Positions 1-9,226 are shown, counted from the first letter of the stretch. The stretch is DNA of 64,000 nucleotides from Candidatus Gastranaerophilales bacterium (GCA_944324225.1 CALUVL010000002.1:124001-188000); one strand, 5' to 3'. Notes: generated by a model from the letters alone, not told the origin. Numbers and translations: made by a program.

Positions 1-983
1 AGCCCTTGAGCTTGAATTCTTTGTTTATAGTCATTGGTAAGAGATTCTGCTTCTCTTTCAATCATAGTTTCAGGAATATCGACACTTGCTGCTTCAACTA
101 CTTTTTCAAATACAGCATTTTCCGATTTTTGCCTGTCTGATGTCTCTTTTTGTTTGTCAAGATACTTCTGAATATCAGCCTTGAATTCATCCACTGTTTT
201 GAACGGACCTACTTTTTGTGCGAATGCATCATTTAATTCAGGCACTTTTCTTTCTTTAATTTCATTTAATTTGATTTTAAAAATTGCAGGCTGTCCTTTA
301 AGCTTGTCATCATGATAGTTCTCAGGGAAAGTAACTTTTATTTCAAATTCATCACCGATATTTTTGCCTACTATTTGTTCGGCAAAGCCAGGGATAAAGT
401 TTGAATGTCCCAGGTCAAGCGGATAATTTTGGGCATCTCCGCCTTCAATTTTTTCACCGTTTACGGAACCTTCAAAATCAATTACAGCAATATCTGTCTC
501 TTTTGTTGGTCTGTCAACAACCAGTTCCAGTGTTGAATACTGGCTTAATACATTCTGAAGTGCTTTATCAAAAGCATCCTCAGGCATTTCAGTACTTTCT
601 ACATCAACTTTCAAGTCTTTATAGGCTCCGAGAATAACTTCGGGTCTTGTTTCAACCTTCAATTCAACAGTTAAATCCTGTCCGAGAGTATAATCAAATT
701 TTGTTATATAAGGCTGGGTAATAACATCAAGATTGTTTTCTTTTATTGCTTCTGCAATTACAGACGGCATAAGCTTATCAAGAGCTTCATGCTTAATTCG
801 TTCTGTTCCGACCTGTCTTTCAATAACAGTGCGGGGAGCTTTTCCTCTTCTGAAGCCGTCTATATTAACATACTGAGCAATTTTTCTGACTGCTTCATCA
901 TATGCTTTAGCAGCATCTTTTGCCGGAATTGTAATATCTATTTTATAGATGTTGTCATTTTCTTTTTCTACTGCAAATTTCAT
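1..983 (-). CDS. tig: Trigger factor, C-terminus cut by window edge
   Basis: Ribosome-associated chaperone and peptidyl-prolyl isomerase that meets nascent chains at the exit tunnel. Translating the minus strand from the ATG ending at 983 gives about 327 residues. They contain the ribosome-binding signature GFRRGKAP near residue 43, an FKBP-type PPIase segment in the middle (around the DLGHSNFIPGFAEQIVG stretch), and the start of the helical C-terminal arms. The stop lies left of the window, so the gene is partial only because of the edge. The start is supported by an AAAGGA box a few bases upstream and a sigma70-like promoter about 40 bp upstream. It is transcribed divergently from the acyltransferase operon. 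Confidence 0.95.
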   Translation of the reverse strand, partial: MKFAVEKENDNIYKIDITIPAKDAAKAYDEAVRKIAQYVNIDGFRRGKAPRTVIERQVGTERIKHEALDKLMPSVIAEAIKENNLDVITQPYITKFDYTLGQDLTVELKVETRPEVILGAYKDLKVDVESTEMPEDAFDKALQNVLSQYSTLELVVDRPTKETDIAVIDFEGSVNGEKIEGGDAQNYPLDLGHSNFIPGFAEQIVGKNIGDEFEIKVTFPENYHDDKLKGQPAIFKIKLNEIKERKVPELNDAFAQKVGPFKTVDEFKADIQKYLDKQKETSDRQKSENAVFEKVVEAASVDIPETMIEREAESLTNDYKQRIQAQG

Positions 984-1021
984 ACATTTTTCCTTTACTG
1001 ATTATATTAATATCTTTTGAA

Positions 1022-1049
1022 ATTATAGCGCAAAAAACTTTTTGTGCAA
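1022..1049 (-). promoter_or_regulatory. Putative sigma70 promoter of tig
   Basis: On the minus strand a perfect TATAAT is preceded, after 16 bases, by TTGCAC, a weak -35. It sits about 39 bases before the tig start codon, which fits a short leader. Identified by eye only. Confidence 0.5.
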
Positions 1050-1088
1050 GTCCACCAGAAATAGGATAACTTAAAGAATTGCACCAGC

Positions 1089-1829
1089 TTGCAAAAGTTA
1101 AAATTCTATGTTAGCCTAACTTGTATGGTCAGATTAATAAATGCTGATAATATAATATATTTGAAAAAATTTTTGAATGGTATATTAAAGACGCAGGAGA
1201 TTTTCACAATAATTAAAAGTGTTGAGCACCCTGAAGTTGGACCATGTATTTATGCAATGTGGCATGGAAATCAGTTTTGTGTTTATGGGATACCAAATAG
1301 AGGAAAAGTAAATGTATTTGTAAGCACTTCACTGGATGGAGATATAATTACTTATTGTGCAAACAATCTCGGACTTAAGACAATCAGAGGGTCTACAGCT
1401 AGAAAAGGTGCTGTTGGCGGAACAATGCAGGCTATTGAGGCTCTAAAAAATGGTGAATCCATAGCTATTATGGTTGATGGGCCAAAAGGACCCGCCGGTA
1501 AAGTTAAAGGCGGAATTATTAAAATTGCCAATATGGCAAGGGTTCCTATTGTTCCTGTCCACTGGTATTCTCCTCAGTTCAATTTTGTAAAACTGCCTAG
1601 CTGGGACAGCTTGACTACTCCCATATTTCTCACCAGAATTATTAATATCTACGGCACACCAATATATATTCAGGATGAACTCAATGTTGAAACCGAACAG
1701 AAATATAAAGATAAAATAAAGCAATCATTAATAAATCTTGAACAAAAGGCTCCTGAAATATTTAAGGAGGTAAAACACGATATACCATGGAAACTAAATC
1801 TGGACTTAAATTATCCGCATTACAATTAA
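1089..1829 (+). CDS. DUF374 lysophospholipid acyltransferase-like protein
   Basis: Likely acyltransferase of the DUF374 family, related to LpxL-type lipid A and phospholipid acyltransferases; it probably acts at the inner membrane on a lipid A or phospholipid precursor. Visible hallmarks are the MWHGNQF motif (His of the HX-D/E type site), the GSTARKGAVGG segment and VDGPKGPAGKVKGG. Length (about 246 residues) fits the family. The start is uncertain: TTG at 1089 gives the usual hydrophobic N-terminus, ATG at 1125 would remove 12 residues, and neither has a strong ribosome binding site. The 3' end overlaps the next gene by 43 bases, suggesting coupled translation with the amidase and DacB. Substrate not deducible. 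Confidence 0.8.
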   Translation: MQKLKFYVSLTCMVRLINADNIIYLKKFLNGILKTQEIFTIIKSVEHPEVGPCIYAMWHGNQFCVYGIPNRGKVNVFVSTSLDGDIITYCANNLGLKTIRGSTARKGAVGGTMQAIEALKNGESIAIMVDGPKGPAGKVKGGIIKIANMARVPIVPVHWYSPQFNFVKLPSWDSLTTPIFLTRIINIYGTPIYIQDELNVETEQKYKDKIKQSLINLEQKAPEIFKEVKHDIPWKLNLDLNYPHYN

Positions 1830-2614
1830 ATTCCATTACCGGAAACAAACAGGCCAATATTGAAAAAGTTAATAATTTAATCACTCAAAATCTTGCCTCT
1901 GATACTGATGTCTTAATTTTGCCGGAAGTGTGGACTGTAGGATGGGCTTGTGATGAATTTCCTAAAAGCGCAGAAATTGCAAATGATCAGAGTCCTGTAC
2001 TTAGATTTTTATCAGCAATTGCAAAAAAATATAATACTTATATTCTGGGCGGAAGCTTTATCCGAAGAGATACAGACGGCAGATGCTATAACAGCTCGCC
2101 GGTAATTGACAGATCAGGTAATTTGATTGCCTTATATGATAAAAATCATCTTTATTCATACTGTGGATGCAAAGAAGGAAATTTTATAACTCCTGGAGAA
2201 AATGGTGTTATTGTCAATATAGCCGGAATTAAAACAGGCATTACTATTTGTTATGACATAAGATTTCCGGAAATTTTCAGAGCCTACAGAAAACTTGGAG
2301 CACAGCTTCTTGTTAATATGGCGGCCTGGGGACTTGAAAAACCTGTTCCATGGGAAGTGCTTGCAAAAGCTCGTGCTATTGAAAATCAGGCTTATATGGT
2401 GGCTCTGACACAGTGCGGTCCTATAGATGTTAAAAATTACAATATTGGTCACTCAAGAATAATTGATTATCTCGGAAACACAATTTCTGAAATCAAGGGA
2501 CAAAAAGAAGGCTTCATGACTGCTGTTATAAGCTTTGAAGAACTGGAAAAATACAGAAATGAATGTACCATTCTTGAGGATGTGAAAAATAATTATGAGG
2601 TAATAATCAAATGA
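1787..2614 (+). CDS. Carbon-nitrogen hydrolase (nitrilase superfamily, omega-amidase-like)
   Basis: Cytoplasmic amidase of the nitrilase superfamily. The catalytic triad is visible: Glu47 in LPEVW, Lys119 in LYDKNH, and Cys155 in TICYDIRFPE. The CYDIRFPE block and the 275-residue length resemble the Nit2/YafV omega-amidases, which hydrolyse alpha-keto-glutaramate-type amides in metabolite repair; the exact substrate is inference. The start ATG lies inside the end of the upstream gene, with GGAGG 16 bases upstream, a longer than ideal spacing. The stop overlaps the DacB start by 4 bases (ATGA), so the three genes form one operon. Confidence 0.88.
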   Translation: METKSGLKLSALQLNSITGNKQANIEKVNNLITQNLASDTDVLILPEVWTVGWACDEFPKSAEIANDQSPVLRFLSAIAKKYNTYILGGSFIRRDTDGRCYNSSPVIDRSGNLIALYDKNHLYSYCGCKEGNFITPGENGVIVNIAGIKTGITICYDIRFPEIFRAYRKLGAQLLVNMAAWGLEKPVPWEVLAKARAIENQAYMVALTQCGPIDVKNYNIGHSRIIDYLGNTISEIKGQKEGFMTAVISFEELEKYRNECTILEDVKNNYEVIIK

Positions 2615-3963
2615 AAAAGTTGCTTTTAACTTTTGTTTTGTTTTTATCAGGATTATCTGCTTATGCAATACCTGCTTCAATAGACAGTGCAATAGAAAAT
2701 TCAAATATAAATAAAAATGTAGTAGCCGTTTCTGTAAAAAATACAGCAACCGGTAAAACCCTTTATGAACATAATCAAAAAAATCCGATATCGCCGGCTT
2801 CTACATTAAAAGTAATCACGGCTACTATTGCTGCAGACACTCTCGGTAAAGATTATCAATTTAAAACCTCTTTTTTAAAAAACAATAATAATGAACTTTT
2901 TTTGAAGTTAAGCGCTGATCCTTATTTGACAAGAGGTGACCTTTCCACACTTATGAAAGCTGCAGTAGCAAAAAAAATCATTGAACCTAAAAGAATTTAT
3001 ATTGATGATTATGTTATGGACGGTGTTGAATGGGGGGAAGGATGGCAGTGGGATGATGACTTAAACCCGCTTATGCCTAAATTTAGTCCGTACAATCTTG
3101 ACAGCAACCTTTTAACTGCAATTATTGACCCTAAAGTTAAAGGAGCTCCGGCATCTATAAAGCTTAATACATTCTATCCTGTAACTTTTATGAACTTTAC
3201 TGTTTCAGGTGGTGAAATAAATTCTGTTAAATTTGAACGAAACAACCATATTTCTCCTGATATGATTACAGTTAGCGGTAGTGTTACCGGAAGAACTCAG
3301 AAACGTTTTCCGGTAAATTCACCGAAAAGATATTTTATTATAAAACTTGAAGAAGCTGTTAGTGAAGCGAAGCTTGAATATTACGGTGATTTTCCCCAGA
3401 AAAAACTTCCTTCATCAGGGCTTACTTTAATATCAGAAATAAACCACCCGATTAAATCTGTTTTAACAGGAATATACAAATACAGCAACAATATGATGGC
3501 TGAAACGCTTTTTAAAGTAGCTGGCGGAAAGTATGTTAGCAATACCGGAGCTGTAAAAAATGCTTTGAAAATGGTTGAGGCTTATTGCCAGAAAAACGGG
3601 TTAAAATATGAAAATATAAAAATTGTTGATGGTAGCGGGGTTTCTAAAAATAACCTTATGACAGCTGATTTTATGACAGATTTTCTTCTGATTCAAGCAA
3701 AGAGAGAAGATTTTGATGAATATATGACAATGCTTCCGACAGCAGGAGAAGGCACGCTGCAAGACAGAATGCTTTATTTTAAAGATGTTATTTATGCAAA
3801 AACAGGAACATTATCAGATATAAGTTCTATATGTGGATACATCAAAACCCGAAACGGCAGTATAGTTGCTTTTGATATTATGATAAATGACCCAAAATCA
3901 AGTTCTTCTGACAAGAAAGCTGCAGAAGAACAAATAATCCGGGCTATTTACAACAAATATTAA
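2611..3963 (+). CDS. dacB: D-alanyl-D-alanine carboxypeptidase/endopeptidase, PBP4 type (S13)
   Basis: Periplasmic low-molecular-weight penicillin-binding protein that trims or cleaves peptidoglycan cross-links. A signal peptide is clear (MKKLLLTFVLFLSGLSAYA). All three active-site motifs are present: Ser64-x-x-Lys67 (STLK), Ser-Asn-Asn at about 292-294, and Lys-Thr-Gly at about 397-399. The long insert between the first and second motif is typical of the S13 family, and 450 residues is a normal length. It is the last gene of the overlapping three-gene operon. No clear terminator separates it from the convergent gene, whose stop is only about 36 bases away. Confidence 0.93.
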   Translation: MKKLLLTFVLFLSGLSAYAIPASIDSAIENSNINKNVVAVSVKNTATGKTLYEHNQKNPISPASTLKVITATIAADTLGKDYQFKTSFLKNNNNELFLKLSADPYLTRGDLSTLMKAAVAKKIIEPKRIYIDDYVMDGVEWGEGWQWDDDLNPLMPKFSPYNLDSNLLTAIIDPKVKGAPASIKLNTFYPVTFMNFTVSGGEINSVKFERNNHISPDMITVSGSVTGRTQKRFPVNSPKRYFIIKLEEAVSEAKLEYYGDFPQKKLPSSGLTLISEINHPIKSVLTGIYKYSNNMMAETLFKVAGGKYVSNTGAVKNALKMVEAYCQKNGLKYENIKIVDGSGVSKNNLMTADFMTDFLLIQAKREDFDEYMTMLPTAGEGTLQDRMLYFKDVIYAKTGTLSDISSICGYIKTRNGSIVAFDIMINDPKSSSSDKKAAEEQIIRAIYNKY

Positions 3964-3999
3964 ACGGATAAAAACGGATGTAGAAACACAGGATAGGAA

Positions 4000-4830
4000 T
4001 TATGCACAACGAGATTTGTTGAGGGCATATACACCGGCAATAACACCGCTTATGCCGGCTATAATTCCGCCCATTAAGGATGAATATGTTCTGGATTTGG
4101 GAATGTATTTTTTTACTATAGAATAATCATTTTTAAGACCTTCATTGCTGGTCAATGTCGCAAGTTTTTTGTACATAAGATTTGCTCTATCAGAGATAGC
4201 ACGTGTAACTTTTTCCCACTGTTCACTTATTGCACGTCCTTTGTCAGGAAGATTTAATATAGCGTTCTCTCTTGCCGAGCGAAATGCAGTTCTGGCCTTT
4301 TTGTATTGATTAAGTGGTTCTTTTACAGCAAGCTCTGCTTCTGCAAATTCTCGTGCAGCAGATTTCATTTCAAGATAAGCATTTGTGTCTTTTGGGTTTT
4401 CCACTACCTTTTTATGAGCACGTTCAAGGGTGTCTTTCAGTTCTTTATAATGAGCATCTTTAAGAGCTTGCAGATATATGGTTTTCTTAGCGTTAACCTC
4501 TGACACAAAACTGTCATCAACATTGACTTGATTTACTAAATCATGCCAGGTTTTTGCCTCAGGAGCTATTTTATTTTTGGTAATTATTTTTCCGGAGCTT
4601 CGATATGTCTTTGAAGCCTGCTTTAAATTTTCAACAGATTTTTTTTCTTCAGGCGTTGCATTTTTCATTGCAGCCTGTGAAAAAATACGATCATATGTTT
4701 GGTCATTTTGCATCAAAAGTCTTTCAAGCGAAAATTTTCTTGGAGCCAAAATATAACCCGCCCCAAGTCCCAAACCTGAAGAAATTGCTCCAACTCCACA
4801 CGGAGATACAGAAACCGTATTTGTACTCAT
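4000..4830 (-). CDS. Hypothetical protein, coiled-coil core with hydrophobic ends
   Basis: Function not recognised. The 276-residue protein has a glycine-rich hydrophobic N-terminal segment (about residues 12-28), a long Lys/Glu/Ala-rich central part that should form helical coiled coils (about 40-240), and a C-terminal hydrophobic stretch rich in Gly and Ile (about 250-270). It lacks a classical signal peptide. The hydrophobic hairpins at both ends suggest membrane association or interaction with a membrane. It is transcribed divergently from the GT2 gene, and a near-palindrome related to a repeated operator-like motif lies in the shared upstream region. Confidence 0.75.
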   Translation of the reverse strand: MSTNTVSVSPCGVGAISSGLGLGAGYILAPRKFSLERLLMQNDQTYDRIFSQAAMKNATPEEKKSVENLKQASKTYRSSGKIITKNKIAPEAKTWHDLVNQVNVDDSFVSEVNAKKTIYLQALKDAHYKELKDTLERAHKKVVENPKDTNAYLEMKSAAREFAEAELAVKEPLNQYKKARTAFRSARENAILNLPDKGRAISEQWEKVTRAISDRANLMYKKLATLTSNEGLKNDYSIVKKYIPKSRTYSSLMGGIIAGISGVIAGVYALNKSRCA

Positions 4831-4933
4831 ACCGACACTCCTATATTCCTCAAATGTAAATCACACTAAACTACCAGTCACATTATTACTCTAAAATTAA
4901 ATTTTTGTGGTTTTTTACAACAAAAATTTACAT

Positions 4934-4973
4934 CTTGTAACAATTGTGACAAGCTAAAATTCTATGCTATATT
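4934..4973 (+). promoter_or_regulatory. Palindrome overlapping the -35 of a GT2 promoter
   Basis: A 20-bp near-perfect palindrome (CTTGTAACAA followed by TTGTGACAAG, one mismatch) is followed by an extended -10 element TGCTATATT ending at 4973. The best -35 (TTGTGA at 4944-4949, spacer 18) is inside the palindrome, as expected for a repressor site. It also lies upstream of the divergent minus-strand gene. It resembles the TTGTTAC-N6-GTAACAA motif seen elsewhere in the window but has a shorter spacer. Confidence 0.45.
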
Positions 4974-4991
4974 TGAATTGGAGATTTCACA

Positions 4992-5840
4992 ATGGAACCT
5001 TTAATAAGTATAATAACACCAACACTTAATATAGTTGAAAAAGAGCAGGCTGATGAGTTTAATTTGCTTGTAACTCTGCTTGAGCTTCAGACATACCCCA
5101 GAATAGAACATATTGTTATTGATGGTTCGTCTACGGATGAAACAATTGATCTCCTTAAAGATTATAAAAATAAAGGCTATATTAATTTTTATACAGAAAG
5201 AGACACAGGCAAATTTCACGCTCTTAACAAAGGTATTATGCGTGCAAAAGGAAAGTACATAGCATTTATAAGTTGTGATGACTTTTACCATGATATTACG
5301 GCAATCAGCGCTGCTGTATCTGCAATGGAAGCTGATAACGCTGATTTTTTGTTTTCTCCGGCTTATTGTAGACACCCTGAAGGTTATACATTTCTTTTCA
5401 TGCCTGCAATGTATAATGCATTTCAAGTTTTGCCGTGTGCAAGACAGGGAATGATATTTAGGCGTTCAATACTAGAAGAAGAAAAATATTTTGATGAAAA
5501 ATTCAAAATTATGTCAGATATGGATTTAATTATTAGACTTCTGCTAAAACGCAGAAAAGCCTTATTTTTTGAAACCAATTTTACCACATATAAATTCAGT
5601 GAAAAGAGTTACGGAAACGAGGAACAATGCATTAATGAAACCAAATTAATCTATCATAAAAATTTCAGAAATCTTTGTGCTCTCAATGACGAAACTCTTG
5701 AAGCGATGGCATTATATTCAGAATTTCCACCGGCGCTTCTTGAGAAACTTGCAGTATGTTTTTCGCCTGATGACAGAGATTTATTTATGGAACGCTGCGA
5801 ACAAATGCACCAATTGCGTCTACAGCAGTATAGAGGTTAA
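4992..5840 (+). CDS. Glycosyltransferase family 2
   Basis: Cytoplasmic GT-A fold sugar transferase, probably for surface polysaccharide or lipid-linked glycan assembly. The N-terminal PLISIITPTLN strand, the nucleotide-binding EHIVIDGSSTDET block, the GKFHALNKGI segment and the DDFYHD acidic motif (DxD-equivalent, near residue 96) are all family hallmarks. Length of 282 residues fits a single-domain GT2 without membrane segments. The start is supported by GGAG upstream. It is a single gene, followed by a weak hairpin terminator. Donor and acceptor cannot be told from sequence. Confidence 0.9.
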   Translation: MEPLISIITPTLNIVEKEQADEFNLLVTLLELQTYPRIEHIVIDGSSTDETIDLLKDYKNKGYINFYTERDTGKFHALNKGIMRAKGKYIAFISCDDFYHDITAISAAVSAMEADNADFLFSPAYCRHPEGYTFLFMPAMYNAFQVLPCARQGMIFRRSILEEEKYFDEKFKIMSDMDLIIRLLLKRRKALFFETNFTTYKFSEKSYGNEEQCINETKLIYHKNFRNLCALNDETLEAMALYSEFPPALLEKLAVCFSPDDRDLFMERCEQMHQLRLQQYRG

Positions 5841-5883
5841 AAATTAAACTTGTATTGCGGTTGTATTTTGTTTGTAAAATTAA

Positions 5884-5908
5884 CCGTTAAAAAAACGGCA
5901 TATTTTTT
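5884..5908 (+). terminator. Weak rho-independent terminator after the GT2 gene
   Basis: CCGTT and AACGG form a five-base stem with a short A-rich loop, followed by CATATTTTTT. The stem is short, so this is tentative. Confidence 0.35.
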
Positions 5909-5920
5909 GTAGTCTGCTGG

Positions 5921-7375
5921 TTAACCAAATGTTTTGAAGGAGCCTTCAACGTTCTTTTCAATGACTTTTTCAACTGAATCCATTTCGGTTTGAATTGCGT
6001 TTTGTTCAGTATCAAGCTGCTGAAGCCGAAGTTCCAAGTTCTTATCTTGAGCTTGTATAATTTCTATTTTGGCATTTATTTGATCTATAGACTGATCATA
6101 GAGATATTTTTCGTGTTCATACTCATTCATAGCATCATTATAGGCATCTTGATCAGTAACTGTTGTTGTCGTTAGAGCAAATGTTGAGAAAGTACCGGAG
6201 CCATCATCATTAGGAATTGATATTGAAATGAATCGCCCTGAAGAATCTCTTTCAACAAGACAACCGTCAACAGCTTTAATTTCTTTTACTTTAGTATCAC
6301 TTCCGATTGTATAGCAGTTGATATTGGTTAAAATATTGCCATTTCCATCAGTGTTGCCCGAATTATTTTCTAAATCTGCTTTTTTATAGAAATATGGTAC
6401 AGCTTCGCCTGTAGTAGTATTTTCAACATATCTTACATACCATTCATCAGTGCCATATTTTTGTTCTAATTGCTCTATCCAGGCTTGTTCTTCTGTTAAT
6501 GCCGCACTAATTTCTTCGTTTGTAAGACCTCCGAAATACGGGTCATTTTCTAATCCAGGGTATTCTGTTATACTTGCAATCTGATCTTCAGTCAGGTGTT
6601 CTTTTGAAAGTTGATCACTCCAGGCTTCTTTGCTGTATGTTCCGTCGCCGTTGCTTTGAACAAGAGTTACAGCATATTCCGGATCTGTTTGTGTGTCATC
6701 ATACAAACAGATAATCAAATCATCTTCCGTTACGCCAGTCAGGTCAGTTCTTGTCCCCTCTTCATCAAGAGTATAATATCCACCTGTAGTATCATCTTTG
6801 AAAACCTGCTCTGCTGCTGTAAAATCATCATTAAACTTGTAATATTCAAAATTTTCTATATCCTCTGGTGTGCATTGTTCAATACCTTTAACTTTTGTTG
6901 TTTTTTCAACAAAATATCCGCCAGCATCTTCCTGAACGGGATATTCAACACCGTCAATAGTGATAGCATTTCCTACATAAGCTGTAGTATCTGCTTTTCC
7001 AAGCTCACGTAACTGTGTGCTTCCCACAAAATAAGCCCCATTCTGAACGTTAACAATACTTGATGAAGCAGCAACAGGAACATAATCATCCTGCCATTTT
7101 GAAAGATAACTTAATGTATAAGTTCCGTCAGTTTGTGCAATCATTGCGGTAATTTCATTAGTCAAAGCACCATCGTCAAATGTGTAAACTGTTTTGGTGT
7201 AACTGTCAACAGAAGGAGGCACCGGTACAGACATACCGAGCAGATCATTATAATAGTTTGCAGACTGGTTAGACAATGAAGTTCGCTGCTGGTTAATTTG
7301 CTGGCCTTCAAACTCCAGATTAGTCTTACGGGCAGTCAAACCTAAAAATCTAGCTTGTGACGCTGCCATTCCCAT
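5921..7375 (-). CDS. Large hypothetical, hook/filament-associated-like ends
   Basis: Function not proven. The 484-residue protein begins MGMAASQARFLGLTARKTNLE, an amphipathic helix, and ends in a long heptad-like helix (about residues 400-484) closing with FKTFG. Helical N- and C-termini that can pair around a beta-rich, acidic middle are the architecture of flagellar axial and hook-associated proteins, and there is no signal peptide. I infer a protein exported by the flagellar type III apparatus. The middle is rich in Thr, Asp and Tyr with short strand-like repeats. It follows the metallopeptidase gene on the same strand after 123 bp that contain a perfect palindrome. Confidence 0.7.
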   Translation of the reverse strand: MGMAASQARFLGLTARKTNLEFEGQQINQQRTSLSNQSANYYNDLLGMSVPVPPSVDSYTKTVYTFDDGALTNEITAMIAQTDGTYTLSYLSKWQDDYVPVAASSSIVNVQNGAYFVGSTQLRELGKADTTAYVGNAITIDGVEYPVQEDAGGYFVEKTTKVKGIEQCTPEDIENFEYYKFNDDFTAAEQVFKDDTTGGYYTLDEEGTRTDLTGVTEDDLIICLYDDTQTDPEYAVTLVQSNGDGTYSKEAWSDQLSKEHLTEDQIASITEYPGLENDPYFGGLTNEEISAALTEEQAWIEQLEQKYGTDEWYVRYVENTTTGEAVPYFYKKADLENNSGNTDGNGNILTNINCYTIGSDTKVKEIKAVDGCLVERDSSGRFISISIPNDDGSGTFSTFALTTTTVTDQDAYNDAMNEYEHEKYLYDQSIDQINAKIEIIQAQDKNLELRLQQLDTEQNAIQTEMDSVEKVIEKNVEGSFKTFG

Positions 7376-7456
7376 AGCCGTCCAGTTCCTTTCCGTTTAG
7401 TTCCATTATTCTGTTATACGGAAAGACTCCCTTGTAACTTTAATAATCAAGACCTT

Positions 7457-7476
7457 TTGTTACAAAATTGTAACAA
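7457..7476. promoter_or_regulatory. Operator-like palindrome TTGTTAC-N6-GTAACAA
   Basis: A nine-base arm TTGTTACAA is matched by TTGTAACAA after two bases. It lies 82 bases upstream of the hook-like minus-strand gene, between it and the metallopeptidase gene. The same arrangement occurs upstream of pilT and, less perfectly, of anmK, which argues for a protein-binding site rather than chance. The regulator is unknown. Confidence 0.5.
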
Positions 7477-7498
7477 TTAAAGCCTGCATACGATTTTG

Positions 7499-9226
7499 TT
7501 ATGCATAGGTCCACCATTGCCAGTCCGGCTCAGATTCAACATACCCGTCCTGATTATAAGCTGTTTCAATATGACTTTCGATTGTGCCTTTTTCATTCGG
7601 ACCGTCGACGGCTGTTGTAATGCCTCCGCCCGCATCAAATTCATCACCGGCAATACTGTCAACGTAATCAGCGTCAGCCTGATACGCACTGTATTCACCC
7701 CACATTGTATACATCAGATAAAAGAATCTGTTTAATTTTTCATCTGTAAATGTATAATGTCCGTCAGTGCTGCTAAACTCTCCTCTATTCGCTGCATCAA
7801 TAATTAATTGTGTAATATTATCTGAATAATAAGAGTATTCATCTGCGGTAAGTGCACCTGCTTCATACATAGAATCAATTGTATCTTGAGTAACTGCATA
7901 TGGATCAAAGAACCCGTTTGAATCCACAACCGTATAATTATATGCAGTAGCATGCGTAAGTTCATGAACCAAAGTATCTACAAGTTCATACCACTGTGCA
8001 GTTTCAAAATACTCCTGATTCAATGTTAATCCCAAATCATTTTTGCTGGTGTCGCTATCAGATGCATATATTGTATAATTCATTCCGTTGTAAGTTGCCT
8101 GCAGACCGTTTGATGTGTAAGACCCCATAGTAATATATCCGTCCGGAGCTGAATCGCTAAGGTCTGCAAATGCAATTTGGCCTACATGTATAGAGTTATA
8201 TGTGTCTGTACCTGCAAGCAGTCTGTTCAGAGCTTCCAACTGGGCAGTTAATCCTGCAGCCTCAAGGTATTCTCTTGTTTTTTCAATACCAAATTCAAGT
8301 TTTCCCTGAAGACTCAATGATTCGTATTCTTCTTGAATTTCTGCAGCATAAGTTTCAACATTTGACTGCAATGCAGAAGCGGAAGTTCCGATTTCTTCGC
8401 CGATTAACTCTTTTATTTCTTCGACAGTTAGAATATCATTGCCGTTTTTGTCAAGAATATCAAAAATTCTGTTTATAGATCCGAAAAAGTCATAGTTTGA
8501 ATCTTCCCAGCTGTCATTTTGAGTGAGCGCAATCAACTGTGCTCTTGTAATCCCTGTTTCTTTCGAAATTGAAGGATCCTGTTCGTTGAGCCAGTCAAAC
8601 ATGCTTTCTACATCATCAAATTCTTCAATAAAGGAAGCTTTCGGCTCATCAGGCTCTTCCGTATCGTCGTCGTCACCAGTAACAGGCGTGTCGTCGTCAT
8701 CATCCCCGACGGTTACATCATCATCGTCGTCGCCTTCCTCTGTTTTAGGGTGGTGAAGATCATAAATTACCTGTTTAATATCTTCAATTTGAGAACCTGA
8801 TAACCCAGTAAACTGCACAGATAAATTACTTTTTATTTTAAGATCTAAGTCTATATCCTTTACGATTTCATCAGCATCTTTAACTGTGCTGGCAGTATCA
8901 GGTGTCGGAATTACATCAATAAAAGTCTTTTGAGAGACAGTGCAGGCTGCCGAGCCATTACCAATTGAGCCAACCGATGAAACAGGTGTATAACTGATAA
9001 AAGACTTCGTTTTTAAAGCACCTATCGCAACATCATTCGCAATTGAATAAATGGTTGCATCTTTATTTGCAGCAAGCATTTCATCTACAATAGACGCTGT
9101 ATCGATATCACTGGATGATATTCCGGTCTCAGAAGCGGCTTTTTTAACTTCTTCTGTCACCTGCTTTTGAACCTCTGCAGTCTGTGCTTTTGCAACAATC
9201 GTCAGTAGTTTTGAATTTATCTGCAT
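7499..9226 (-). CDS. EF-hand, Asp-rich HExxH metallopeptidase-like protein
   Basis: Putative zinc-dependent peptidase, about 576 residues from the ATG at 9226, which has AAAGGA about 10 bases upstream (an in-frame upstream TTG at 9277 has no such support). The catalytic motif HELTH is at about 421-425, with a possible third zinc ligand Glu in WGEYSAYQAD near 511. A canonical EF-hand loop DKNGNDILTVEE is at about 259-270. Residues 165-190 are a linker of three runs of four or five Asp separated by VTVG and TPVTG, suggesting calcium or strong acidic binding. There is no signal peptide, so export would need another route, possibly the flagellar apparatus. Substrate unknown. Confidence 0.72.
   Translation of the reverse strand: MQINSKLLTIVAKAQTAEVQKQVTEEVKKAASETGISSSDIDTASIVDEMLAANKDATIYSIANDVAIGALKTKSFISYTPVSSVGSIGNGSAACTVSQKTFIDVIPTPDTASTVKDADEIVKDIDLDLKIKSNLSVQFTGLSGSQIEDIKQVIYDLHHPKTEEGDDDDDVTVGDDDDDTPVTGDDDDTEEPDEPKASFIEEFDDVESMFDWLNEQDPSISKETGITRAQLIALTQNDSWEDSNYDFFGSINRIFDILDKNGNDILTVEEIKELIGEEIGTSASALQSNVETYAAEIQEEYESLSLQGKLEFGIEKTREYLEAAGLTAQLEALNRLLAGTDTYNSIHVGQIAFADLSDSAPDGYITMGSYTSNGLQATYNGMNYTIYASDSDTSKNDLGLTLNQEYFETAQWYELVDTLVHELTHATAYNYTVVDSNGFFDPYAVTQDTIDSMYEAGALTADEYSYYSDNITQLIIDAANRGEFSSTDGHYTFTDEKLNRFFYLMYTMWGEYSAYQADADYVDSIAGDEFDAGGGITTAVDGPNEKGTIESHIETAYNQDGYVESEPDWQWWTYA

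Noticed and set aside
789-1001. Plus-strand frame near the left edge
   Set aside because: It is antisense to the highly conserved N-terminus of trigger factor.
4934-4953. Palindrome as a terminator
   Set aside because: There is no T run after it on either strand, and it lies between divergent genes.
8523-8756. Plus-strand frame rich in serine
   Set aside because: It is the antisense shadow of the poly-Asp codons of the metallopeptidase gene.
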